64,000 bases of DNA from Zanthoxylum bungeanum (taxonomy: Eukaryota > Streptophyta > Magnoliopsida > Sapindales > Rutaceae): contig SKCR01018450.1 in assembly GCA_019454045.1 (NCBI GenBank), positions 108,700 to 172,699 of the forward strand, in the 5' to 3' direction. The notes under the pieces were generated by a model. The model searched no databases. It was not told the origin of the DNA and saw nothing but the letters and a program-made list of their open reading frames with translations. The translations under genes were made by a program, and so were the position numbers. Below are positions 34,778-46,500 of this stretch, one piece after another (position 1 is the stretch's first letter; every line of letters starts with the position of its first letter).

Positions 34778-37044
34778 TTTATGCTTGAATGATGATAACT
34801 TAGAGTTATTTGTGATCAATTTGATGAAAATTGAGTTGTATCAATTTTTCCCTAAAAAATTGGCTTGGCCGAATGGTTTGTTGCCCTAAAGTCATGGTGA
34901 TTTTTTATTTTTTGATCATTGGATGAGTTGAAATACTTGGGAAATGTTGATTTGAGATTCAATTGGATTGAAATCGGAATTGGACATTAAATCCCCAAAT
35001 TACCGTGACCTATATAGCATGGAAATGAATTGATTTTTTGATTCAATAATGTTGGACATGTGTTGATGATGATTAGCATGATTAATTATATAAATTGGTG
35101 TTTTGGAAATGTTAATTTGAATAATTAATTATGGCTATACACTTTAAATTGATTTAATTGTGATAGTTGGAATATTGTGATTAAATTGATTGGGCTAAAT
35201 TTGGAATTGGGCTTGTAAAGTTGTATTTGGGCTTAATGGGCTTGGTTGGGCCAAGTTTGGTTTAGGTTAATTGGTTGGATCCAATTGGGCCTAAAACCAT
35301 TTCCATAAAGTCCAAATATGATTTAAATGGGCCTTTAATATTTTAATTGGGCCTAATGGGCCTAAATTGATTTTTGGCAAATAAGGGTGATTCCTTATTG
35401 GGCTTTGGTTGCCAAAGTCCATACCTTATAAATTAATTGAAAGTCCATTGGACTTTAATTAAATTGACATTGGATGTTAATTGGGCTTGGAGACCCATAA
35501 TGATTAGATTTAGAATCTAAGTCGTAAAGGCTCATTAATAAAGTGTAATTATTTAATTTGGAATTAAATAAAGAATTAGTATTGAATACAAATTAAATTG
35601 GATTTAATATTGTAGTTTGATATAATTCGAGAATTCGTACTTTGAGTACTTATTCTTAAAACGAGTCGGACTCGCGCAAATCAAATCGTTGTTTGAACAT
35701 TGGATGGTCATTAATTTCAGATTAATTAATTGGATTAGATTGATTGATAACATGCTTTGTGTGAATACATGGATGTGATGTATGAATAATGTATATCAGA
35801 TGGATATTAGATGGGTGAGGGTAATTTTGGAAATTGTTGTAATAAATTTAGAATTTATTAAATTGGACCTGAGTGTCCAGCCTATTACCTCTTGACTCTT
35901 TGTATTTCTCTTCTCACCTATTCCCCTCAATGTAAATGAGGTTTCTTTAGAAGTGTTATGTAATTGGGTAGAAGTAAGATTTGTGCTAGCGGAAGAGAGG
36001 AAATGGAGAGATTTGTTCTAGGAACAAAGTGTTTTACATATCTATCCGCATATCATTATTAAATTTATTTATCGCGCCTTATTATGCTTTTAGAATGCAT
36101 GTTTAAGGGTGTATGATGAGACCTAATCAAAGATAATTAATTGGTTGCCAATTACGCGAAAAACCCTCAAAATATATTAAGTGTTTTGCTTCCATTGAAT
36201 GATTCATTCTCAAGATCCAAGATTGGCACTGGTTTGTTGGCCAAAGTCAAGACCTTTGTCCATCGCGGATGTGTTTGAATCATGAAGGCTATGTTCCATA
36301 TCGCATGTCTTGTCCAAGTTGTGATTTGTTGGCCAAAGTCAAGATCACTTCTTGTCCATCGACATCAATTACGAAGCTTTCCAAGATCAATGGGTCCCGC
36401 TTAACTGGAATCATTAAGTTTGTTGTGCCAAAGCCAAGGCTTAGTTGATTCAGAGGAAAAAGGTTAGGCAATATATTGGATATATTGGCATATATAAGAT
36501 ATATGTTTCGGATTTGGATTTGGATGTCCACCTACTGGATCTAGGAATTGGATGAGATCCAATTGATCTTAGAGATCTACCTAGTTAAATATCATACAAT
36601 TTGTTGGCCAAAGTAAAGGTTGTGTGTTATTTAACGGGATCCTAGCCCACTAGGAAACAAGGTTTCCCGAGTACTCAACAGAGGGTTAGAGGCTCGCCGA
36701 AAAATAGTGGGAGGCAAGTATTAAATTTGAAATTTCATTTAGATACTTGCCAATACGCGCTCATTTCAATTTTTTTTCAATAAATAAATATATTAGTTGG
36801 ACTAATATTTAATCGTTGTTTTAAATTTAAACAGTTGGACTGTATTCAAACTACTTCAAATTATAGTTGATTATATAATTGGATTATAGTAATCAATATA
36901 TTTGAATTTAACCAATTAAATTATAGTTGATTATATAGTTAGACTATAGTAATCATTATATTCAATAGTACCTGAAATCGTTGATTTGATAGTTAGACTA
37001 TTAGAATCAAGATAATCGAAAGATTAGCGTTTAAAACATAATCC
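34778..37044 (+). other. Leader of element D with three TTGGCCAA hairpins
   Basis: Non-coding, similar to the leaders of A and B. It carries all three hairpins: TTGGCCAA at 36237-36244, 36329-36336 and 36604-36611. Hairpin 3 (36584-36635) pairs 15 of 16 positions: GTTAAATA/TATTTAAC, one T-T, then CATACAA/TTGTGTG with one G-T wobble. Hairpin 2 has GTGAT/ATCAC (36321-36325, 36344-36348). An 80-codon antisense frame at 36289-36531 is not considered a gene. Confidence 0.7.
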
Positions 37045-37790
37045 TAGGTGAAAATATTTTTAAGCGGCTTTAATTTTCAAATTGGGAATAAAACCTCAGG
37101 ATAGTCCTGGGAACTAAGAAGTTATTCTATTTGATAGAACAACCTCTTGGGCCTAAGCTCGGATTTGAGCAAATAGTAGAACATGATCTTTGGAAGATTC
37201 ATGTGATGATAACTTTAGTGCTCAATCCATTATGCTTACCGCAATGACTCTTTAATTTCGTCATCAGAATTAAGGATTAGATCTTTGTACCATGATGATG
37301 AAATTAAAGATCTTCATAGATTTAATTTTAGATCTTAGAAGTACAAATTGCAAAAGAAGCTCTTTCGCTCACGTATGTCAGAGGGTACATTTGTCGAGCA
37401 CTAAGTGTTGCAGATGATTGCTGACATCAATCAGCTAGGTTAGCTAGGCATTACCTACGTGGCCGAGACTACCAAAGATTTGATCTTATAGTCTCTACCC
37501 GAAAGCTGGGGCAGGTTCATTATGAACCAGGAGTAAAATCTTGGAGAGTTGATGGCTATACTCTAGGAGGCAAAGCCAGAGCTTCTAAAAGGGGCAAAGG
37601 CAAAATCATCACAGTTTTCTGGTAAGACAAAAGGACATATCCCAATATGTCTGCCTAAATTGTGGCAAACGGGGTCACTGGATGAGTGACTGCCGTATGG
37701 ACAAGGCAGGCATGAAGGAAGTGAAGAGGGGCAAGGCTCCGGCTTCAAATATGTTTGTCATAAACATGTTCGCTATTAGTTTCAAAATTA
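37045..37790 (+). pseudogene. Copia gag (D), heavily decayed
   Basis: Matches A and B gag through shifting frames: a PLGPK block near 37150, 'tcagagggtac' near 37378, and a zinc knuckle CLNCGKRGHWMSDC near 37651-37692 with all four ligands. Part of the central domain is deleted near 37530-37570. At the site where A and B have TAA, D has CAA (37223-37225), the likely ancestral glutamine. Confidence 0.75.
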
Positions 37791-39084
37791 TATTTTTGAT
37801 ACTAAGTGTGGTACATAAATATGTAGTGATGTGCAGAATCTGCTGATTAGCAGGATACTGACTTCAAATGAGATCTATCTGTGAATTGGAAACGGGATAA
37901 GAGTCGTTGTTTTAACCGTAGAAACCTAAGTTTAAGAACTACCTTTTGGGTGTGTACTTAAATTAGGAAACTGTTACCATGAAACTAGTTTAACTAGAAA
38001 CATTATCTCTATATCAGGGTTTAACCCGTTGCGGGTATATCTTTATATTCTAGAACACTAAAGTGTTTTATTTTATAAAGATGATATTGAGATAAACACA
38101 TTAGATGTGAATAACAGTATTTATATTTTGAATATAAATGAATCTCAAATGTATGACATAACAAACAAATAACTCAAACTGAATTAATCAGTTGAGACTT
38201 ATTTGTGGCATTGTTGTCTGGGACACATTAAACAAGACTCGTATATCCACACTTTTGAAGAGTGGATACTAGAACGGATTTGATTCTATTCAAATGATGT
38301 CTACGAATCTAGTTCATTGGGCAAAGTGCCTAAAACACCTTTTACTTGGTAATAGTGCAAGTGCCACCGATCTGTTAGCCCTCGTTCATAGTGACGTAAG
38401 TGGGCCCATATCTAGCTAGGCTAGAGGTGGATATGAACACTTTGTAACCTTTACGGATGTGGCATCGCGTTATGGTTATGTGTTTCTTTTGAAACACGAA
38501 TCGGAAACTTTTGATAAATTCAAAGAGTTTCGACACGAAGTAGACAAACAGATCGGCTAAAGTATTAAACCATCACAATTGGACCATGATGAAAATACTT
38601 AAGCAATAAGTTTCTCGACTACTTGAAAGAGTATAGTATTCTTTCACAGTGGACCCCTCCCGGAACACCTCAATTGAGCGGTGTATCCAAACGGAGAAAC
38701 CGAATTTTGTTGGTCATGATAAGGTTAATCATGAGTCGCTCTGAGCTACCATTTTCCTTCAAGGGATACGCATTAAACAGTGCAAAACTTATTTTGAATA
38801 AGGTTCCATAAAAATCTGTTTGACAGACTTCATATTAGATATGAACATGAAAAAAAAAACGGGTTTTCTCATTCCTGAAGATTTGGGAATGCTAGGCATA
38901 TGTTTGGATGATATCAAACTAGAACCCAAATCAGATAGGTGCCTAATTTTTGGGTTATCCTAGGGTAACCAAAGTATAGTACTTATACAACTCACAAGAG
39001 AACAATGTAATTGTTGCTCACCATGCGGTTTTCCTAAGAGGAATACCTATATGCAGTGGTAAGTGGGAGGAAAGTAAAACTATG
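37791..39084 (+). pseudogene. Copia protease/integrase remnant (D)
   Basis: Pre-integrase WHCCLGHIK-like sequence lies near 38210. Integrase core sequence is readable near 38436-38550 (FVTFTDVASRYGYVFLL). 38623-38811 is an open piece of 62 codons with QWTPPGTPQLSGVSKRRNRI and GYALNSAKLILNKVP, the region just after the catalytic core. Frameshifts, small deletions and stops are frequent. It ends abruptly where duplicated gag F sequence begins. Confidence 0.78.
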
Positions 39085-39172
39085 GACAAATGAAACTGCA
39101 TAATAAAGTTAGAGAAGCCTTTCGTTAAGGATTGGAGAATCAAATCTTGAGCTAACTCATGATCCATAATGA
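39085..39172 (-). pseudogene. Copia gag remnant F, duplicated piece
   Basis: Copy of 33021-33108. On the minus strand it reads IMDHELAQDLILQSL then GFSNFIM. It continues, across solo LTR E, with the gag N-terminal part at 43425: the residues on each side (HVLKMIGYIEQL...IMDHEL) join as expected for a Copia gag. Confidence 0.7.
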
Positions 39173-42100
39173 TGTTGGGATATATGCCCTAGAGCTTCAT
39201 GTAATGTAAACTGAATTATTTATTATGAAATAAAAGATGCATTATTCATTTATCAAAATGTTTGATTTAAATCGCATATTATAAATTATCTTATTTACCC
39301 TTGATTACTCATGTGTTGGACAATTATGACCCATAGCATCACTATTTGTACAGAACATGGTGTTGTTGTACAAATTAACTATGTGACAAAAGAAATTGCT
39401 CTTTTATCATTTGTAATTGGATTACCAAGATATATAAATGATAAAAGTCCATATGATTAGTACCAGATTAATAAGACATGAGACAGTATTAATCCAGTAA
39501 GGTTTAATCATTAAAATATCTCTAGTCGTAGTATTATCGAGATTGGACATCGATAATGCGGAATAGACTAGTATTGCACTTGTGCGTGTTATGGGAGCAT
39601 AACGGCATAGTTCTCATATACTTAAGTATATGATACTTATGCAAGTGTAATAGGAGGTTGTGTTTACTGATGGTACAGAAACAGCTTCGCTCTGGATAAA
39701 CCCCTCGGAATTCCATTGGTAGTATGACTATGTGTCTATGGAAGTCCGAATCAGGGTAGGTGTATTTGGTCTTAACCTGAGACTTACATCGCTAATACTT
39801 GCGACAATCAATATAATTTGGTTTTGGTCGTCCAGGGATTTAACTGGTTCTGTGTACGCCTCTTCTGGGTATATTGAGAATCGTAGTGTATTGGGTGTGA
39901 TGTCGAGATGGAAGTATCACTTCAGTCATATAGAGATGATGGTCACGTAGGATACGGAACTGGTGCTCTTATATGCTACAGCTATCGGCATAATATGACT
40001 AGGTCATGTTTATCCGATTATAGAGACTAGTTATCAGAGATCCGATATGTGCTTCGTACGGGGCAGACACAATTCCATCCCCAGGCCTAGCACGTGACAT
40101 CCGATACTGGATCGCTATACGCAATACTATTTATACTACGCCTGATACAGATTACATATTCCTTTAAGAATATTTCTGGAGAATTGGGTAGGCACGGTGC
40201 TTTGCTAGAAGCCAACCATGTCTTGTGAATCGGTAAAAACGTAGTACTAGGTACGTACGTGTTCGGATAGTCTGACGACCGGATTTACTGCCAACATATC
40301 TGAGGATCTCATGGGTCCCTTCCCGAAGATTCACCGATGACGTATGACTCGCACATAATTAATCTGGGATTAATTATAAGAGAGAGAAAATAAATCTAGG
40401 ATTAATTACGGAGATATTTTATCTGGGATAAAATACTATTTGAAGAGAGAGAACGATTAATTTGGAATTAATCGATAAAATAATATATTCGATATATTAT
40501 ACGAAATTAGATTTCGACGCGGAATTAAAATTAGATTTTAAATTCGGGCGAACGAGTTAATTTAGAATTAATTCGCTAGCGACGTGAATAGTAATTTTGC
40601 TAGGCATAATTATTTAATTAAATTTGATTTAATTACGTCGCAACGGAAAATTCATTAATTCGGAATTAGCGAACCCGAGCCCGGGAGTGTTTACGGGCCC
40701 ACTCGCATTTCGAATCAAGTGGGGCCCACAAGTCACATCACGAGTCACATCATTAGTCATTCATGTGATGGGTGTCTTGTCACCTTTTTGGTGATTGACA
40801 ACTTGTCAATTTTTGAATGATGGAAGTAGATGGAAGGCTTTAATGCCTTGTACCTTTTTTACTTTGGATTTTTGGTATTAGATTTTAGAAATCAAAATAC
40901 ACAAAACCAACTCATCTTCCTCACTTCTCTCTCCCCTAACTCACGGCTTTTGAAGCCATTTCCTCTCAAAATTATCTCATGGCCGAGAGATGCAAGAAGG
41001 CTAATAGAAAGATTTGTGGCAAATTTTTCAATGATGCTAGCACATCCAAGGGGTCAAACAAAGGTGATAGGGAAACTCATTCATGAGCATGGAATCCATT
41101 CACAAAGCTTGGAGCTTAGAGCACACAAATGGAGGCCTTGGCCGAATGCAACAAGAAGTGAAAGCTATGAGCAGAAATTTTTTTGTGTTCTTCGCATCGC
41201 AAAGTTGATCAAAGTGAGTATTTCCGCAACTTAACTTTGATGTATTCGCACATTTCATTCGCTTAAATGATCTTGGTTTGACCTAGAAATCTCAATATCA
41301 TGTGCCTTCAGACTTAGTGTATGAGTGTCATACACAAGAATATTTAAGTATGAAGTTAGTAATCTAAAATAGTCCATAGTGAGCAAGCAAAGCGGGTACA
41401 TTGTTTGTGGTTTATCAATATTTGTGGTCCATTATATAATTATATGGCAACTTTGATCCAGAATCGTTCATGTGGTGACAAGAGAATGAAGGCACCTTAT
41501 ATGATATGATCATATAAGACTGGACCGAGATAGAAATAAATTTCTTATAATATCCATTACATAAAGAAATTCATTTCAATCTACTAGATGGTCATATATG
41601 GATTGATCTGAATCCTAATTGTACTGCGAAATCCTGCATGGTAGGCTATGTCATTTGATTTATAAATGTGAGGTTGGTGTAGCAATTCCGACCAATAGCC
41701 ACGTACTTTGGGGACATGGTTTGGTGTGTAGTTGGGGACGTTTTACATAGATATGGAGTTCACTAATTCTTACGATAAGTAGAGGAGTATCTTCCTTAAG
41801 GGTTAATTTGATACTTGAACGATTAGAGCACTCAAGTATTTGTATTACAAATAGAAATATTAATATTCATAATAGTTATGAATAAATTATTCATTAGAGA
41901 ATTAATGGTACTTAAGGTAAAAAATAATTAGAGGGGTATAACGGACAATATGACCAAACTCTAATTATGAGATACTCGTGAAGGGTCAATCCGTATGCAA
42001 TGACTATATCGATGGACACCGACGTAGTTCGGCTTATATTATCCATCTACGGAAACGAGAGTGTAACTTCAGGTTTTTAGTGGAATAACCTGAAGTTAAT

Positions 42101-43424
42101 AATTCAGAATATTTAGTTAAAGAGTTTAATTAATATTCCAGGATTATTGAATCTCGGAACCGTAGGTCCATTTGGTCCACGTGCTAGCTCGATATTGTAG
42201 CAAATTAAATATAATTAGATAGTCCAATTATATACTGATATACATATATTATTATTATTAGTGGGATTAATAATATATTTTGTCACACATGTAACTTTAT
42301 ATTATATTTAATATAAAGTTTTTATTAAATAAATGATTATGAGATAATCATTTAATTTAATGAATATATATTAAATTATTTGATATATCATTTATTGTAA
42401 TGATGAATTTTTTAAATATGATTTGTAAAAATTCAACATTTCATTATTGTTTCTTTTACACCTATTCCACATTACATTTAATTGTCATTATGGTGACAAT
42501 TAATAAGTTGATTGTTGTAAATATTAGGTGTAGAAAATAAGGTGGTTGAATTTATGAGATAAATATGCTTTAAGTTTTTTATTTAACATTAACCTTAAGT
42601 ATAAAAAGAAAAAAAAAATTGAATTTTTTTAATGAGATGGATTTTTCATTCTTGAAAAACCTAGCCACCCTTGTTCTTTTTTTCTCTCAAGTGCTGAAAG
42701 AAAAAGATGAAAAACAAAAGAAATAAGAAAAATTATGATGTGACAAATCTTAACTCAATCTCTAAAGTATTTAGGGAGTTGGTTTCAAAACCTTATTTGA
42801 ATCTCTAAAGATTTGAGGGATTTTGTTTTATGAGTGAAGCTCAAACTGCCATTTGTTGGTAGCGAGATATAGCTCGGAAGATCATTGGGAGTTGCAAAAA
42901 CTTTCTTCTTCTTTCTTTTCTCTATACACATGGCAGGTTTTGTGTTTGGAGCTTGGATATAGCACTAAGAAAGCACTCAAGACAGCACACAAACTTTCAG
43001 GAATTAACCAGCGAGTCACGACTCCCACACAGCATCACGACTCGCCAAAGAATAAAAACTAGGCAGAAACTTTCAGTCTCTGCGCGTCGTGATGCGGAGA
43101 TGATCGAGTCGCGACGTCCACTCTTTCGCGTCTTGACACACTCAAGAACAAGAACCAGACAGAAAGTTGTGACAATCGAGCGTTGCGACGCAAATCTCCA
43201 CTCGTCGCGTTGCGGGGCTTAAATGCAAAGGAGTTTGGTTCACCTCATGCACGGGGGCTATTCAAGGGCTGTTCCGGAACTGAAATATTGTTAAAAACAG
43301 AAGCGCAACATCAAACCATGGGCTGGTCAGATTCGACTAAGAGAGGGAGAGAGCAGAAAAAAATTTTAAGCTCGATCACGGTGCCTAAGGCGTTTCCGCT
43401 GCGCGAGGGAAAGCGTTTCCTACA
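39173..43424 (+). mobile_element. Solo LTR E (family 2), split by a family 1 solo LTR
   Basis: Starts tgttgggata at 39173 and ends cgtttcctaca at 43424 with perfect target duplication AATGA (39168-39172, 43425-43429). Without the inserted LTR it is about 2.26 kb. It matches the C LTRs in order (tgtcatacacaag near 41327, ttaaggtaaa near 41900, gtgctagctcgat near 42180). The last part, 42950-43250, is richer in GC with repeated 'tcacgactc/gagtcg' motifs. There are no internal genes, so it is a solo LTR in gag F. Confidence 0.88.
39314..41297 (+). mobile_element. Solo LTR, family 1, nested in LTR E
   Basis: 1,984 bp, from tgttggacaattatgacc to a decayed end acctagaaatctcaata, with perfect target duplication TCATG (39309-39313, 41298-41302). 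It is the only full-length family 1 LTR here without insertion, expansion or deletion. An open frame of 134 codons at 40830-41234 has no recognisable similarity and crosses the U5 end, so it is not called a gene. Confidence 0.88.
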
Positions 43425-43830
43425 AATGAACCTAAGATTGACCAATTGTTCAATGTAGCCAATCATCTTAAGCACATGCCCACATATGGATCACCCTTAT
43501 ACCTTGTTTGGAATAGGGCACATGATACTTGGAATCTCAAGGTATGAACAAAAGTTGCATACAACTTCTTCAAGTGACAGGTGCTAGATTGAGCATCCAT
43601 ATCCTCGTGAGCTTTCTGAAGCTCGTCAGACATAGAGCCATACATTATGCAAACTGCTTGTTCATCATCATCAACGTGCTTATTCCAAGCATCAAATGTA
43701 GCTTGGTCAACATCTTTAGTTTGTTCAGGGGGAATGGGCTTTTCAATGACATAGAAAATCTTTTCTTGTCTTAAGAACATTTTAAGATTTTTATACCAGT
43801 CATTGTAGTTGTCCTTTTTGAACTTATATA
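43425..43830 (-). pseudogene. Copia gag remnant F, N-terminal part
   Basis: On the minus strand, 43780-43463 is open for 105 codons: MFLRQEKIFYVIEKPIPPEQ, then DAWNKHVDDDEQAVCIMYGS and DELQKAHEDMDAQSS. This is the N-terminal half of a plant Copia gag (the Trp-containing DYNDWYKNLK start lies just upstream near 43800). A frameshift near 43470 moves the reading to VLKMIGYIEQL before the LTR E insertion. LTRs of this element were not found. Confidence 0.75.
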
Positions 43831-45035
43831 TATAATATCAATCTTAGGTTGACCCCCAGTTAAACATCAAACCCTTAACTTTCTTCATGTCTTGAATTAA
43901 TGAATCAGAACGGGTTTTAAAACATTACAACGGATATAACTCCTCGTGAATATATTCTATCAAGGGAAATTATCTATACACCATGTTAGGTTTGGAGAAA
44001 TAGTAGCCACCACAAATTTCTGAAAATGACATTACATTATCTCTAGCTTGTGTTTTATATCAATGAGTCACTTTTTCGTTAATGATTTTAAGGGAATGAT
44101 GATGTTAGAATGTTATTTTTGTCAAATTACTATATTACAGTGGTTCTTTAATACAAAATCAAAAGGTTATGAGATGTAATGACATTATTAGAATTCTTTG
44201 GTGCCGCAGAGATAATGTCTAAAAAATAAAAATAAAAATAATTATTTTCAATTTACTAATAATTCATAAAAATAAATTCATATAATTATTAAATTAAAAA
44301 TGCATAAAATTTAACATCTTAAACCTCTCATTTTTATGGTAGTCTGGTTGTGCTATTTGTAATGGTTGTGTGGTGGAGTAAGGGAGCTTTGACAAGTGTG
44401 CATGTGGTGAGGGAGCTCGACGTGCATGTGGTGGGGATCTAAGCGTGTGTTTGTGTGGTGATTGGTGAGGAAGCTAGGAAGAGAAAGTGTGCATCTATTA
44501 TGATTCCCTCCGTCATTATCTTTTGACAATATTTCTTTATTGTCAACAAGTTCATTTATTACTTCGTAATGGAAATTAATTTCCTTAGTGAATATTTTCT
44601 GAATAGTTTATATTTAATGGTTTCATTATCTTGTTAATATTAAATCATGTTGTATAATTCTTGTTACTTTTATTTTATTATTATAGTTATTTTTATTTTT
44701 AAAAATTATCTTTACACTACTAAAAAATTATGATAATATCACTGCAGTTTCTTTATTTTTGATTTTATATAAAGATCCACTATAATATAATGATTTAATA
44801 AAAATATCATTCTTATTTCATCATTCACTTTAACTGTTAGCAGAAAAATAATTGTTTAATATAAAACACAGATCAAATGAGTTGAGACAGTATTACGTAG
44901 TTTCCCAAAGTCAGTCAAGCGTCATGATAATCTCCTTTTATCAACAATATGAATGCTTCACCAGCTAAAATTAAATGCATTGCTTGCCAAAATCGCCTTC
45001 CTTCCATTTCCATTAAATGAATCAAAATCGGGGTA
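43831..45035. other. Intergenic, AT-rich
   Basis: No gene, RNA or terminal repeat is seen. Near 44340-44470 'gtgcatgtggt' and 'gagggagct' occur twice each in a short G-rich patch. The first ~150 bp may still be F leader. The rest is probably unique host sequence. Confidence 0.5.
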
Positions 45036-45043
45036 ATTTGAAT

Positions 45044-46492
45044 TAGGATTCATTTATTCGTTCAATTCGATTCGCTTAAAAGTGAATACAGGTTTGGAAA
45101 AATAGATTCGTTTAATTAATGGGTCAATTCAATTCGATTAGTTTATTAAACGAATCGAATACGAATTTAAATTCATTGATTCGTTTATTCGTTTATGATT
45201 CGTTTTATTATTTTCTTTTAATATTTATTGTTATTTTTCAATTAAAATTCGGGAAATTATGACTAATTACCATTGTTGATGGGGATTTCTGCAGCTAAGA
45301 TGTTTGAACAGTTCAGCATGGGCAAAGAGGAAACTTCCCATTTTTAGAGGATCAGATGTCCAGATGTATTGGTCAGTTCTCGGACAGTAAGAGAGTCCGA
45401 GCATTTCTTTCTCGGATCTGGCGCAGATTTCAGAGACCGGTGACATCAGAGCCGAGGCCGACCACAGTAGACCGGTTGCTCGGTTCGGTTTTACCTTACC
45501 TCCTGGAGCAAGTTGATGAGCTCGGATATTATGGATCATGGCGGGTGTAGTCGAGGTGTTCGGCAAGCCTACTGGCCGACGTCCTATAGCCGACGCGTGA
45601 CCAGGATAGTTTGGATTTTTTCCTCTTAAATCTACTTTCGTATTTGAGATCTTACAGGTTGTCATCATTAATGAAAAAGGCGTGAGAGCGTACTTTTACG
45701 GCGTGATGTGACGGGAAATCCGAGGGTAGACTTTGCTTTCGGCGATGGCAGATTGGGGAAGAGAGCTTGTCAAGTCACCGGAAACCTGCAGTGCTGGCGT
45801 CACAAAGATATGGGAACAATATTGTATATCCGTTAGTATATAAGGAGAGGGCGATCTCATTTGTAAGGGTTGGTAAAATTTTCATTCTATTACTACTTGT
45901 AAGAAACTAAAGAACAACCGACAGCTCGGTCACTATTAGACCTGTCCCTAAACAGGTCGGTAGAGCTCGGTTTGGTAATAAAATAACCACATCTACTTTG
46001 TGCCCGTGGACGTAGGTTGGATTAGCTCCGTCGAACCACGTTAAACGCTTTTTGTCGATTTTTGCGTTAGTTTTGTCTTTTGCCACATTTGTTTTTGGTC
46101 TCCCATAACCAAACAAATTCAAGGTTGAATGAGGATTGTCTCGGGAAGGTTATCTCGAAACTACCCCTGGGACGAAAATCACCCGTCAACAACCATTGAA
46201 AAAATATTATCGATATTTGGTGTGGTGTTTATAGTAAATATATTAATTACATATTTCATATGTATAAATTTATGAAAAATTAATGTAAATAAATTATGGT
46301 AAATTATGTTATTTAATAATATCATGACTAAACGAATATTCGTATTCAATTAATTTAATAAATGAATTGAATACGAATCCTGATATTAGGATTCGTTTAA
46401 TAAACGAATCGAATACGAATCTATCAAATTTTAATTCGATTATTTTAAAATTCGATACAAATTTAATTCGTTAATTCATTTTAGCATCCCTA
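45044..46492. mobile_element. Probable hAT-like element 3, containing a Gypsy solo LTR
   Basis: The right end reads gcatccctaa, the reverse complement of a TAGGGATGC start; the left end at 45044 is TAGGATTCATTTATTCG. The flanking 8-mers are ATTTGAAT (45036-45043) and ATCCAAAT (46493-46500), equal at 5 of 8, and all three differences are transitions. Both ends are packed with attcgtttaataaacgaat-type inverted motifs. After removal of the solo LTR the element is about 526 bp. The ends have decayed, so the call is moderate. Confidence 0.5.
45274..46191 (+). mobile_element. Gypsy solo LTR (H-related)
   Basis: 918 bp from tgttgatggggattt to acccgtcaaca, with perfect target duplication ACCAT (45269-45273, 46192-46196). 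It is related to the H LTR through gtggacgtaggttgga (46006-46021 on the minus strand; 62189-62204 on the plus strand of H), so its orientation needs care. The terminal tgttgat start and cgtcaaca end read in the same direction as H. A TATA-like tatataagg lies near 45836. No coding capacity. Confidence 0.8.
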
Positions 46493-46500
46493 ATCCAAAT

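Larger units (their letters stand above)
33021..39084 (+). repeat. First period of a 6,064-bp segmental tandem duplication
   Basis: 33021-34777 is almost identical to 39085-40841 at a constant offset of 6,064 bp. The repeated block consists of the end of gag F, the head of LTR E (33109-33249 and 39173-39313) and the family 1 LTR of D. At 39084/39085 the integrase region of D is joined to gag F, close to gatgaaa in F, and element B has gatgaaa at the corresponding pol site (29811). Confidence 0.8.
33250..39084 (+). mobile_element. Copia element D (family 1), truncated
   Basis: LTR 33250-34777, leader 34778-37044, gag 37045-37790 and protease/integrase to 39084, all plus strand. The last ~0.4 kb of the LTR and the primer site are deleted (the jump at 34777 goes from ggctttaat straight to leader sequence). 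Reverse transcriptase, RNase H and the 3' LTR are missing because of the duplication breakpoint. It is much more decayed than B. Preceded by TCATG, the same pentamer that brackets the solo LTR at 39314-41297. Confidence 0.82.

Noticed and set aside
40830..41234. 134-codon frame at the end of the family 1 solo LTR
   Set aside because: It lies over the U5 end, is absent from the other LTR copies, and shows no family similarity.
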